This document shows, piece after piece, positions 1 through 10,195 of a stretch of 64,000 nucleotides of DNA; position 1 is the stretch's first letter, and each line of letters starts with the position of its first letter. The notes under the pieces were generated by a model. The model ran no database searches, was not told where the DNA came from, and was given only the letters and a program-made list of their open reading frames with translations. Source of the stretch: Podarcis raffonei. Taxonomy: Eukaryota; Chordata; Lepidosauria; Squamata; Lacertidae. Made by a program: the position numbers and the translations under genes. The stretch spans positions 11,712,538 to 11,776,537 of the forward strand of contig NC_070618.1 of assembly GCF_027172205.1 (NCBI RefSeq). The letters are read 5' to 3'.

Positions 1-129
1 GGAAAAGAAGGTTAAGAAATTATACGTGTTTATATGTTTGTTTGTTTATGTATTGTTTTGTATTGTCTTTGTATTGTCTTTTAATATGTGTTGAAAAATT
101 AATAAAAAATTTATTTTAAAAAAAAATAA
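1..129 (+). mobile_element. 3' end of an L1-like LINE
   Basis: T/G-rich 3' untranslated stretch closing in an A-rich tail. It resembles the 3' end of the larger element at 1635-3634 (GGTTAAGAA, then a TATGTATT/TTGTAT-rich stretch, then AATAAAAAA-type ending). Only the tail lies in the window; the rest would be to the left. Confidence 0.6.
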
Positions 130-1396
130 AGATCAGCTTGTGACCTTGCCAACATCAGCAATGCCATGCCTAGGGTGTTTTTTTTCCAGCCAGAACTCAG
201 TTCTGGCACCTCTCAGGTGGGTGCCTTTGCCATTCTAAGAGAATGAAGGAGGTTTTCATTGTGAGTTCTGGCACCTCTTTTTCTAGTAAAATAGCACTGG
301 TCGTGCCCACAGAAAAAGTGCCAGGTTTGAGCTCAAGAATAATCATAAACAGTTCTTGTATCTTTTGAGATCCTGCCCCTTAGCTCAATTAACTTGCTCC
401 AACATGGGAAACTTGAGAAAAACCCCTTTGCAGATTGGCTTTGCTTAAGAACAAATCAATGGTTCTTAGAAACATCAGTTATTGACAGGATTTTGGGGCA
501 CATCTGGCTTTTAAACCAGCCAATACCTTTTTGTTTGTTTTTACCACGTGAGTGGTAACCCTTTTGTTCAAATCAATAAATTACCGTCATTCCACTCTAA
601 TTCCCGTGATGCATGCAAACAATGCAATTATCCCAAATGAAGAGGATACAGCATCTGTGATTTCACCAAACTCATAAAAATGATAATGACGCACATCTAA
701 AGATTTATTGATTTCCCAAGTGCATGCTTTTCTTTTTTTCCTTAACAAAATTGGTGGGGCAGAGGGTGCTCCGGATTGTAAGTGTCATTGGTACACAGGA
801 GTTTAGCTTTATAAAAGTGGCATTCTGATATTGTCACCAGAGAACAATATTGTGAATGCTAAGCTTGTATTTGCCTTGAGGCCAAAGTCAATTCTTCTTG
901 AACCCTTTTTGGCTAAATCTCCTTTCATCTGTCTGTGTGGTATTGGATAAATATATTTAAGAGAAGATTGTTTTCCTTGCTTCCTCAGACCAAAGTCCCA
1001 TTAAATCCATGATTGAAGCCACTACCACAGAGGAGGGAGGAGATGCAGAAAGTGGCTGTGGGCTAGATCCAGGGCCAGCCCACCCATGAGGTGACCACCT
1101 CGGGCAGCAGGATCCATATGGGCAGTAGATCCAGTCTCCAAGAAATTATACACCCATTGCCACTGCTGTACCTCCTTGTCGTGCTCCCAAAGCCATATCT
1201 ACAGTGGCCTCTTGGTGAATAGCAACTCCTGCTAAAACTGGTTACTTGCAAAAGAGAAGTAGTTTCTGTGGCGGTGCTGTTTGGTTGCTTCAGATTCCAT
1301 AGTGTGATGTGGAAAGGTCTTCAGAACCTGACTGTTGATGCCAGGTTGCTAGCTAACATCATTGTGCCCCATCTATGACTTCCTACCCATCTAAAA
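130..1396. other. non-coding stretch, no gene recognised
   Basis: No exon with convincing splice sites and a recognisable peptide was found on either strand. The part near 1040-1150 resembles a dispersed element mentioning 'CCCATGAGG...GGGCAG' that recurs near 36600. It is presumably upstream intron or intergenic DNA of the plus-strand EF-hand/death-domain gene. Confidence 0.4.
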
Positions 1397-1634
1397 CATG
1401 GGTAGGCAAACTAAGGCCCAGGGGCCGGATCCAACCCAATAGCCTTCTAAATCCAGCCCGCAGATCATCCGGGAATCAGCATGTTTTTACATGAGTAGAA
1501 TGTGTCCTTTTATTTAAAATGCATCTCTGAGTTATTTGTGGGACCTGCCTGGTGTTTTTACATGAGTAGAATGTGTGCTTTTATTTAAAATGCATCTCTG
1601 GGTTATTTGTGGGGCATAGGAATTCATTCATTTC

Positions 1635-3634
1635 GACTTCCGGGTTGGCGCCATTGTTTAATGGCGGATTCCCTCCGAGCTCCGGAGGGAATCGGCTCCG
1701 TAGCGTCTGGGTCTGGCCGCTGCGGCGAAGCGGGGACCCTTAAAATCACAGGCGCGGATGCCTGTGAACACAGAGACTCGGCGGGCACCATTTGCGCCCC
1801 CCCAATCCGCGCCGGAGCCTTTTTAAAGGCTTCGGAACGGAGGCAGGGTGAGGCGTGGTGCTGAGAGTACTCCCTCGCCTACGGAGTGAAGCCGCAAGCC
1901 ATAGACAGAGAGCGCCAACTTCTTCCAAGACCGACTGGACTCTAAAATATAAACCCGTGAGTAATACGGAGATTGGAACGTTAAAAAACTTAATTCTGGA
2001 TTTGGAACGAGCGGGAAGGGGCTAAAAAGGAAGTCACCCCCCCCTCTTTGTAAACAATTTAAAGCAAAGGACTGGGCAACTAAGGTCGAGAGAACCTGTT
2101 TTTTAGTGGAAAGATCTTGATTTCACGGTTTTGACACTATAAGGATTTACTGGAGGATAAAAAGAATTTGGGGACTGAAATTTCACACCCCCCCCCGAGA
2201 CCCGGGAACGTCCTAAGAGAAAGTCTGTTGCATGGAAGATTTTGACAGCTGTCAAGAGAGCTGCGAGTCAGCTAGTTGCCAGCTGGAAAAAGAGAACATT
2301 GTTTCTGCTGTTTTTGTTGTTTTATTTGAAAATAACGAGGGCTGATACAAATTAACTGGACTTTTGGTTTTGAGCTGAAAGGAATATTAAGGAACTAAAA
2401 TCCCCCTAGAGGGGTAATAGGGATACTACATTACAAAAATGGCTGGAGTACGTAAATTTCAAGCAGAACTGGATAGAACACTCGCTCTCTTGGGAAACTT
2501 GAAAGATGAATACAATGTTATGTCTACAAAGATATCACTACTACACTGGACAGTGAACAACAGTTTTGAGCCTGATAAGGACTTGAAACAGGAAGCCTAC
2601 TTAACTGAACAAGTAAATGAAACTGAAAGTGCAGAAATGATGGAGCAAGGTGCTGTCTTTGAAGAAAATGAAGGAGAAGCAGGAGATGTGCAGGAGTTAA
2701 AGGAGAGTTACAATATGAGGCCTGACATGATGATAAAAAAGGACAATAAAAATTGGATGTGGAAAGCCTGGTCTGAATGGGAGATTATAAATCTGCGGAA
2801 GGTGAAAGCTGGAGCCTTGGGGACATCTGGATCTGTAAGAAATTTGAAACAAGAGTTGGAGCCACCCATAGGCTTTGCGTTCAAGTATGGAAGACTGGCT
2901 GGAAGCAACAAGGATTCTGCTGGGCCGGAGCCCCTCCGAGACTTGGGGTTTAACATTAAGGACCATCAAAGAGACCGGCAGAAAGGAACTGAGAGAGATA
3001 AAAGGGCCTCGGATGTGAGGTCTCCAGGCTAAATAAATAACATAAAGACTGATGGACATTGGTTGGGGACTGGAACCGGGAAAAAGGGCGGGTGGAGGTT
3101 GGGAATCCAAAGGGTACATAAGGATAATTTGTTTTTCTTTTCATTTTTAATTAGTGGTAAGGAAATTGGGTAAATCGTGGAAGGGAAATTTTGGTCGACT
3201 TTAGGAAAAAGGTTTAAGAACAATTAATGAGGCATAAGTATTGATGTGTGTTTTTAATAAGGTAAAATTGGTTTCTTCTTTTTTAAATTAATTGAAAATA
3301 AGATTGTAAAAAATAAATGGAGGAAATGGAAAAAAGAAGCAAAGTAAAATAATGGTATGTTAGAATAAATGTATAAATTAAGGTAAAGAAATAAGTTAAG
3401 GACTTGCTGAACTGATAATTTAAATTGGAATACAAGAAGGGGAGGTGTGAGGAGGTCTGAGAAATAAGGTTAAGAACAATAAGCTTGAATAATTTTATGT
3501 GTTTCTTTTCTATTTTTTCTTTTTTTGTTGTTTAACTTTGTTATGTATTTTTGTATCTTTCTTTTGTTTTGTTTATTTTTTGCTCTTGTTTAATTTTTGA
3601 AAATGCTAATAAATATTTAATAATTAAAAAAAAA
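1635..3634 (+). mobile_element. L1-like non-autonomous retroelement, full insertion of 2000 bp
   Basis: The insertion starts GACTTCCGGGTTGGCGCC, ends in an A run, and is bounded by an exact 16-bp direct repeat (GGAATTCATTCATTTC at 1619-1634 and 3635-3650). The first ~300 bp are CpG-rich, as in an L1 5' UTR. One open frame of 197 codons (2439-3032) follows. The ~600-bp 3' part is A/T-rich and ends with AATAAATATTTAATAATT before the tail. There is no reverse-transcriptase frame, so it must have been moved by another element's machinery. The layout (5' UTR, one ORF, 3' UTR, long duplication) resembles mammalian half-LINEs such as HAL1, but the ORF is not proven to be L1 ORF1. Confidence 0.75.
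2439..3032 (+). CDS. ORF1-like protein of the L1-like element (197 aa)
   Basis: An uninterrupted frame starts MAGVRKFQAELDRTLALLGN. It is rich in Glu and Lys, with a heptad-like leucine pattern at the start (LDRTLALLGNL), an acidic middle, and a basic tail ending RDKRASDVRSPG. It lies where ORF1 would be in an L1, after a GC-rich leader. I cannot identify an RRM or CTD of ORF1p by eye. It could be a diverged or internally shortened ORF1, or an unrelated frame. It is not a host gene, because it lies within the duplication-flanked insertion. Confidence 0.5.
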   Translation: MAGVRKFQAELDRTLALLGNLKDEYNVMSTKISLLHWTVNNSFEPDKDLKQEAYLTEQVNETESAEMMEQGAVFEENEGEAGDVQELKESYNMRPDMMIKKDNKNWMWKAWSEWEIINLRKVKAGALGTSGSVRNLKQELEPPIGFAFKYGRLAGSNKDSAGPEPLRDLGFNIKDHQRDRQKGTERDKRASDVRSPG

Positions 3635-4073
3635 GGAATTCATTCATTTCTTCCCACCCCAAAATATAGTTCGCCCCCCACCCCAAGGTCTGAGGGACAG
3701 TGGACCGGCCCCCTGCTGAAAAAGTTCGCTGATCCCTGATCTAAAATGTTCAGAGATCTAGACGGGCTTTTTAATCTGACCCAAGATTTCAGTTCTGTAC
3801 CCACAAGATTTTAGCCTCCACTACTTGTTAGATGGAATCCATGGCACAAAATCATCCTGTTCACTCTGTAATCCATGACTGGTTGGAATTCCCCATGTGA
3901 GTAATCTTGAAAGGTGGAAGTATCAGTAATTTTGGGGAGAGGGGGACAACGATGGCAGGATTTTTTACTTCTCCAAAATGGCCAGTAATTCTAACTAATA
4001 ATAAAAACAGGAAAAATATTTGGAGCAGATTTAGAAAATAACCTCCAGTTTGTTATTCATCTCCCTTGCTTAG

Positions 4074-4217
4074 GACTATACCAAACATTATTCTCTGGCA
4101 TTGTTGGCAAGGAACAACTCAGGCATTTGCTGCATGACTTATATCCTATGCAAAGTTGCAGTGCCATTGATGAACTTTCTGCTACTTTCCTCAAGGAAGT
4201 GGATAAAGACAATCAAG
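4074..4217 (+). CDS. exon: helix and first half of EF-hand-like loop
   Basis: The acceptor is CTCCCTTGCTTAG and the donor CAAG|GTAGTT. The peptide runs LYQTLFSGIVGKEQLRHLLH ... FLKEVDKDNQ. It begins after one borrowed base and ends with one base carried over, which completes Gly with the next exon (CAA G|GG). Confidence 0.75.
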
Positions 4218-7200
4218 GTAGTTTGCTGACTTTTTGAGAATATTGATTGAAGAAATGCGCATTCCAGGGTCCATGATGTATAGGATACCATGTTAACAGG
4301 AAACTTAAATTGACTGAAAGAAGATCAAAAACAATGTATTTTTTTCATAAAGGATGTGACACAGCACCATCTTGTGGATTCTTCGTTATGTGGCAAACAG
4401 AAATGAGGGGGAGTTTGAAAAGAGATGTGGTTTCCAGGATTATTTTGCTTTTACATGACTCAACCGAAGTCAAGCTGTTCCTGTTAATTCCAATGAGACA
4501 ATTAAGAATGTACTCACTTTCTCCCAACTGAAACCAATGGGGCTTAAAAGTGCTTAACTATGGCTAGATCGTGTTTATTATTTTAAAACCAAAGCATCGT
4601 ATACCGTCACTGCTGGTTTTTTACATACATAAATTTGCAGTAAGTATTTATGTATGTAAATACATACCTGTAAATTACTCTGTGATCCAGAGGCTATTTT
4701 CTACGCAGAAACCCAGTGTGCAAACAGCTTTTCTGCATCCACAAGAACTTTCCTATTCATGACAATTCCAGATAGAAATATGTAACCATCCTCATTGCAC
4801 TCATGTGCAGCTATTGCCCCTGGCAATTCAGTGAATAGGGAGTCCTGCTCTTCCTAGGAGTCGTTTCTCTAGCTCTGAATATCTGAAGAGCTTTGGATCA
4901 GAGCACATTTTAAAACCAACCTTCCCTAGTAGTAGAATATCCATGATGCTTTGGGAACTTCCAGACTGGGCTACAGTAATGTGCTCTGTGTGGGGCTGCC
5001 ACTGACAAGTATTTAGTAACTTTAGTTACAGGATAGCACCCATTATCTTGCAGATAAATAGCATTAATGTAAGAAGAACATTTTCTCCTTAGGGTATATC
5101 TCTGAAGATATGTTTGTTGCCTGGGTTCTATCCTTTTCAGAAGAAATAGTCAAATCTACACTAGATTTTCCAATAATACCTCCAAATCTGACACAAATTG
5201 AGCACCCTACTTCTTATCTGAGTGTAAGTAGACATTATGATTTATTTTTAAGATTTCCCTTTTTTAAAAAAAAGTTGTCACTTTTCACTAATAATAATTT
5301 GTGGGAGAAAAGAAAGTGGTTACCAATCTATATTAAAGAATATGCACATGACATATTATACGTAACACGTAACAAGATTATATCTGTTGGACTTTTAATA
5401 TTTCTGCATCTAACCAGCAATATGAGTACAGTCAACATCTCTTTCCAGAATTCTAGTAAGTCCACATATTTGCAAAGCTCGTATCTGTTAAATACAGAGA
5501 ACTGCAAAATGCCAAGGCTTAGCAGCCTTCTGAATGGCATTCTTATTGGTCTGGCTTTTGAAAGATCAAATTAATTCAGAAGGATGTGCGTGAGAGAGAG
5601 TGCAATTCTAAATCGTCTGCTTTTGATTTGTGTATCTATTTGAAGTACACTTAATCTGACCCAAGGGTTTGAGATGCAGTAGTCTAGAAATGGCAGGTAG
5701 GGCTGTTTGCATGGAGAGCATATGGAACATGTCTCAAATCTTGTGGAAATCCCAGTACTATGTCCATGTAGACTCTTGACCTGTTCCTATGGAATCATAG
5801 CTTCTAAAGAGAACTCAGCGGAACATTCTGAAATAGCATTTTGGATACCATCTTGTCTTGTGATCCAAAGCGAGATGTTGCCAACCGTTTTGCTGAAAGC
5901 AGCCAACAGTTACTTGCATGAAGGGACAAAGTGCTTAGAAAGCTGCAGTGAGCCCACACATCTGGACCTGCCCAGACACACACCTGTTTCTCCCTTTGTC
6001 CCCATCATCTACTGTGTGAGGTTCCAGAGCTGAGGAAGCCAGTAACTACATGCAGAGGCACCCATGCATTTTCATGAATGATATGAATGGGAGGAGCTGC
6101 ACATGGTTTGGGCGGGGCCACAAGCACAGCCCTATCACAGTGGTACCTCAGGTTACAAACACTTTGGGTTACAAACACTTTGGGTTACAGACTCCGCTAA
6201 CCCAGAAGTAGTACCTCAGGTAGGGCTGTCCTAAGCACATGCGGCACCAGGGTGCAAAGATCCTCCTATCCCCCCCCCCAGCCCAGCGCAACAAACCAGC
6301 CCGAAGCGTCAGTATTGACGGCTGAGCAAAGCCGTGCGCCTCGTGGTGTGAGCAGCATGCGCTGGGCGGGCCTCTCCATGGCCCTACGCCAATCCCAGTC
6401 ATGCAGGAGGGTGGAGCCGCCTCAGCGCTTCGCTGGCTCACTTGCCCCCGAACTCATAGTGCAGAGCCTCCAGCAGCAGAAGAGCCTGCTGCGGTGCTCC
6501 GACGGGCAGGCTCTTCCCCAGACTCCAACTCTCGGGCCCCAGACTCTCGGCCTGGCGCCCCTGAGAGCCCGGCACCCGAGTGGTGCCAATGGTTAAGACG
6601 GCCTCAGGTTAAGAACTTTACCTCAGGATGAGAACAGAAATCGCGCACCGGTGGCACGGCAGCAGCAGCAGGAGGCCCCATTAGCTTAAGTGGTACCTCA
6701 GGTTAAGAACGGTTTCAGGTTAAGAACAGACCTCCAGAACGAATTAAGTTTGTAACCGGAAGTACCACTGTACATCATTCTACATGCTCTGTCTTTTCAC
6801 AGAGTGTGAAGGGAGCAAAAGAGAAATATACAAGGCTGTTAGATGCAAACCTGATAACTCCTCAGAAGTTTTTATAATATGGCTACTGTTTAGTTTAATG
6901 GGTTTCCGCTTAGCAAGGTCATTTAAAATATAACTTTATGTTGTTAACCAATCAGAATAAAGTTCTAACCAGAAGCTGAGTCCATCGAAGCCCATGTGGC
7001 TCACCCATGGAATGCAGTTCTCTAATAATCCACTTTGTTTTTGCAGTTCACTGTAGATATTCAGGATAAAGAAGGACTGAGTGATCTGCAACTTGTTAAG
7101 GTGGCCACAGAGATAGCCACAAGAAAAAGAAACTGGAGGCTTCTTGCTAGTAAGCTTGGCGTTACAGAGAAGCACAACTTCCATTTGGGGAATGAGCATG

Positions 7201-8804
7201 GGAAAACAAAGGACCAAGTAAGTCAGATTTGGTGTGGATGGGTGTGGAATGGGTGTGGAATCTTTTGCAAGTGTCAAAACCAAATTGAATCAGGAGTTGG
7301 GGAACATGCAGTAATTATAATAAAAATGCAACAGCCATATTGAAAGACAAAGAGTGGCATACCTGTTAGGTCGGCGGAGAAAGCCATGTATTGGAAGTTG
7401 CCTGTTCCAGTGGCAGGATACTTGGGCACTAAGCATAATCCAAAGGGGCATAGCTGGCAGCAAGGTGTCAAATACAGCCCATGTTGTTTCAAGAGAGTGT
7501 GGCATTCAGATAAGGTCTTCTAGAAGAGATGGAGAACCTGTGGCCCTCCAGATATTCTTAGACCCTGTCAGCCCAGACCAGCATTGTCAGGGACAACAAG
7601 AGTTGGAGAGCAGTAACACCTGGAGGACCATGGGATCCACATCTCTACCTCCTGTCCTGATGGAGGAGTTGATGACTTCTGAAGCTGTACACCCCTTAAC
7701 AGAGAGTGGAGTGGACTCAAAGGGGCTGTGTGCTAGCTTGGAAATGTGTGCATCTCTGACATTCAGCATCCTCCTTGTGTGCCTCTTGGTATTTCCAGTG
7801 TGGGATTACACGAGGGAGCTTGGGTGTTTGGGGAGCTAACTCATGAGGAGGGGCTCATGCTGCATGCTTAGTTGTCAGAGTCCCCAACCACAAGGCTGAA
7901 GTTCTTTCCTGAGTCATCTTCCCTAGAAGACCAGAACAGCTGGCTTGCCTTTGCATGGTTACTGTGACAAGATTGGAAGCGACTGGGATTTCCAGTCCAT
8001 AGTTCTGGTCTTATGAACTTCCTATAGGAAGTTCACAAGGGGGATCTGAGCACAGAATCTTCCAAATGTTTTTGTGAAAGACTGCGTCGTTTTGTAATGT
8101 AATGAAAACAGGGAAACTGCCTCAGACAGAGTCAGCCCATTGGTCCACCTAACTCAGGACAGATGTGGGAAACCTGGGCCTTCCAGACATAGTTGAACTG
8201 CAACTCCCATCATCCCTTGCCATTGGGCATGGACTACCAGATACTAGGACTGCTACTAGGGCTGATGGGAGTTGTAGTCCAGCAACATCTGGCAGGCCAA
8301 AGGGTCTGAACCCAATCTATACTAGCTGGTGGAGTTTCTCCAGGGTTTCCAACAGGAGATATTCTCAACTCTGCTGGGAGATGCCAAGGATTAAAATTAG
8401 GGGCTTCTGCATACAAAGAAAGTGCCACTGAGCAGCAAGGCTCCCTCACAAGCCCATCAGTTTGTAGCTTACAGGAAGTGCCCCTCACTTTCTCGCAAAC
8501 CAGCAGGCTTGAGGCTAATGAAGTGAAATGAACAGATACAGTACTGATATATGAGATGGTATATGGTAGTTATATGGTAAAACCAACCATATGACTGTCA
8601 TAAGATTTTACTGCTTTTCTATAGCTGTTGAGAAAGGTTCAGGGTAATATTTTGCTCCCCTCTTGTTTTTATGTGCAGATCCTGAAAATGTTACTGAGCT
8701 GGCACAGAGCATGTCAAGGAGCTCCTCTTCCCATACTTCAAGCAGCCCTGCGAGAAAGTGGCAATGTAGACATTTGTAACGAAGTGTTCCACTTGAGCTT
8801 TTAA
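4074..8804 (+). CDS. EF-hand and death-domain protein, 3' part of gene (four exons seen)
   Basis: Four plus-strand exons join in frame: 4074-4217, 5093-5223, 7047-7217 and 8679-8804, with AG/GT borders. The first two give a helix, then an EF-hand-like loop (DKDNQGYISEDM, split by the intron, with Met rather than Glu at position 12) and a following helix WVLSFSEEI. The last two encode a death domain: VATEIATRKRNWRLLASKLG, then an ILKMLLSWHRACQG helix and an ALRESGNVDICNEV helix, and end at TAA 8802-8804. Death domains mediate homotypic contacts in apoptosis and NF-kB signalling; EF-hands bind calcium. I do not recognise the gene. The first visible exon starts in phase 1, so at least one earlier exon exists, not found in the window. 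The gene converges on ENAM. Confidence 0.75.
5093..5223 (+). CDS. exon: second half of EF-hand-like loop
   Basis: The acceptor is TTTTCTCCTTAG and the donor CTGAGT|GTAAGT. The peptide starts GYISEDMFVAWVLSFSEEIV and ends HPTSYLS, leaving phase 0. The loop joins across the intron as DKDNQG-YISEDM. Confidence 0.75.
6138..6772. mobile_element. TIR transposon (CAGTGGTACCTC family) with a 380-bp insertion, in intron
   Basis: The ends CAGTGGTACCTCAGGTTAC and GGAAGTACCACTGTA mark the same family as 21401, 25541, 34266, 43543 and others. This copy is about 400 bp longer. A GC-rich insert at 6222-6601 is flanked by the 8-bp direct repeat CCTCAGGT (6214-6221 and 6602-6609), as expected for a hAT-type insertion. 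Confidence 0.75.
7047..7217 (+). CDS. exon: first half of death domain
   Basis: The acceptor is TTTGTTTTTGCAG and the donor GACCAA|GTAAGT, 57 codons in phase 0. Death-domain hallmarks are the helix VKVATEIA, the conserved Trp in NWRLLASKLGV and the following EKHNFHLGNEHG segment. Confidence 0.85.
7532..7650. mobile_element. old MITE-like fragment in intron
   Basis: The phrase GGAGAACCTGTGGCCCTCCAGAT recurs, diverged, at 8165 and 41634 as the left end of the palindromic family with CAACTCCCATCAT cores. The right half here is blurred. Confidence 0.4.
8117..8435 (-). mobile_element. tRNA-related SINE split by a hAT-type MITE
   Basis: The flanks (GAGTCAGCCCATTGGTCCACC left; CTCCAGGGTTTCCAACAGGA, then GGAGATGCCAAGGATTAAA and CTTCTGCATACAAAG right) belong to a SINE family also seen at 10087 and 11326. 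Between about 8165 and 8315 lies a palindromic MITE with GCAACTCCCATCATCCC and GATGGGAGTTGTAGTCC arms. Confidence 0.55.
8679..8804 (+). CDS. last coding exon: second half of death domain and stop
   Basis: The acceptor is TTTTATGTGCAG. It holds 41 codons and a TAA stop: ILKMLLSWHRACQGAPLPIL, then QAALRESGNVDICNEV, then FHLSF. The M-L-x-x-W helix and the ALRE-x-G-x-x-D helix are typical of death-domain helices 5 and 6. A TA microsatellite follows the stop at once. Confidence 0.85.
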   Translation: MLKMLLSWHRACQGAPLPILQAALRESGNVDICNEVFHLSF

Positions 8805-8970
8805 TATATATATATATATATTTGCTAGGAGAGGATAGTTGTTTGACGTCAGGGTGGGTTAGCTTTCCCAGCCTAAGGGTGACGTTCTCTTTTGTGCAAT
8901 GCTGTTGTTATATATTTGTGTAAACCCCTCCTTTCCCCCTGATATGGACTCAAGATGGCTTACCGTAGTG

Positions 8971-9857
8971 CAGTGGCTTTCAACCAGTGTGCCGTGGCAG
9001 CCTGGAGTGCATTGAATGGTGGTCAAGGGTGCCATGGGCAACACTGGCCCGCCCCTTCCTTCCTTCCTTCCTTCCTTCCTTCCTTCCCTCCCTCCTCTGA
9101 TGCCCTCTTGTGTATCTGCTGCCCAAAGAGCTGGACAGCTGTTTGTTGCAGCAGCCCTGGCTACAAGCTCTGCAGGCAAATGGTGTCTCTGGGGCTGGCC
9201 AGAGGTGCTGATTGCCAGGAGCTGAGGAGTAGGCAAGCAAGCAGGCAATGGAGCCCAGCCAGTCAGCCCACCAGCCCTTGCTGTTGGGAATGGATGGACA
9301 AGTCCTAGGCCCCTATGGGGCAGTGTGAGGAGGCACCTCTCTTTGGGGCAGGGGTGGGGGCAGCTCAGAGACCAGGGGTGGCAGCAGCATGACTCCCAAG
9401 GAGAGGGGAGAGGAGAGGAGGCTGAAGGAACACTTCACAAGGAAGGGTGTTTGAAAAAGAGTAAGAGGCTGCCAGCTCTGCAAGCAAGGGGGCCCCTGAG
9501 CCCCACAGGGGTGCCGCAGTAAGAATGCAGTTGGTCAAGGGAGCGTCTCCACCTCCATCATTCTACCCGGACACTGAGGTCCAGCTCCGAGGGCCTTCTG
9601 GCAGTTCCCTCACTGCGAGAAGCCAAGTTACAGGGAACCAGACAGAGGGCCTTCTCGGTGGTGGTGCCCGCCCTGTGGAATACCCTCCCATCAGATGTCA
9701 AGGAAATAAAAAACTATCTGACTTTTAGAAGACATCTGAAGGCAGCCCTGTTTAGAGAAGCTTTTAATGTTTGGTGCATTACTGTATTTTACTATTGTGT
9801 TGGAAGCCGCCCAGTGGCTGAGGAAACCCAGCCAGATGGGCGGGGTATAAATAATAA

Positions 9858-9902
<45 letters not shown>

Positions 9903-9935
9903 GAGCCATGGACTCAAAAAGGTTGAAAACCTCTG
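8971..9935 (+). mobile_element. hAT element with nested LINE tail and TTCC microsatellite
   Basis: The left end CAGTGGCTTTCAACCAGTGT mirrors the right end GGTTGAAAACCTCTG. Flanking 8-mers CCGTAGTG (8963-8970) and TCATAGTG (9936-9943) differ only by C/T and G/A changes, which fits a decayed 8-bp duplication. It contains a TTCC tract (about 9056-9087) and an inserted L2/CR1-like LINE 3' end. Confidence 0.65.
9570..9902 (+). mobile_element. L2/CR1-like LINE 3' end with ATT microsatellite tail
   Basis: Conceptual peptide FSVVVPALWNTLPSDVKE followed by FRRHLKAALFREAF is the C-terminal signature of L2/CR1-type ORF2. The 3' end GGAAGCCGCCCAGTGGCTGA...GGCGGGGTATAAATAATAAA recurs across the window. 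It closes in (ATT)n at 9859-9901. Confidence 0.7.
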
Positions 9936-10086
9936 TCATAGTGGGGGGATGACAAGAGGCAAAAGTAGGTGGAGCAATGGATGTGACTCATACTTTTGTA
10001 GAGTTCCATTCTAGAAAGGCAAAAGTCAGAGTTGTCTACACCCATCTCTTTCCATCCTCAATTTTACCATTTGGCCATCTACCCCT

Positions 10087-10195
10087 GAGTCAGGCCATGT
10101 GGCCATCCAGCCCAGTGTCGTCCATACTGGAAATGTCAGGGATTGACCTCCTGCACACAAAGCGGATGGTCTGCCCCATAGCTCCTGCTTCTTCC
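10087..10195 (-). mobile_element. tRNA-related SINE fragment
   Basis: GTCAGGCCATGTGGCCATCC...GTCAGGGATTGACCTCCTGC...CAAAGCGGATGGTCTGCC: the reverse strand carries a tRNA-like GGTTCAATCCCTG-type B-box remnant. Same family as 8117 and 11326. Confidence 0.5.

Larger units (their letters stand above)
1397..3738 (+). mobile_element. hAT-type non-autonomous transposon, split by an L1-like insertion
   Basis: The left end reads CATGGGTAGGCAAACTAAGG and the right end GTTCGCTGATCCCTG, imperfect terminal inverted repeats. The element is flanked by a perfect 8-bp target-site duplication, ATCTAAAA, at 1389-1396 and 3739-3746; 8 bp is the hAT signature. Its own sequence is 1397-1634 and 3651-3738; the middle is a later retroelement (1635-3634) plus the second copy of its 16-bp duplication (3635-3650). 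The left part holds two copies of a roughly 75-bp unit (TTTTTACATGAGTAGAATGT...TTATTTGTGGG). Relatives at 20831 and 31321 carry one and three units. Confidence 0.85.

Noticed and set aside
2697-3119. Antisense frame of 140 codons in the L1-like element
   Set aside because: It overlaps the sense ORF of the retroelement and has no recognisable features.
9658-10014. 118-codon frame with a poly-Leu run
   Set aside because: It is the end of a LINE ORF read through its tail and the (ATT)n microsatellite.
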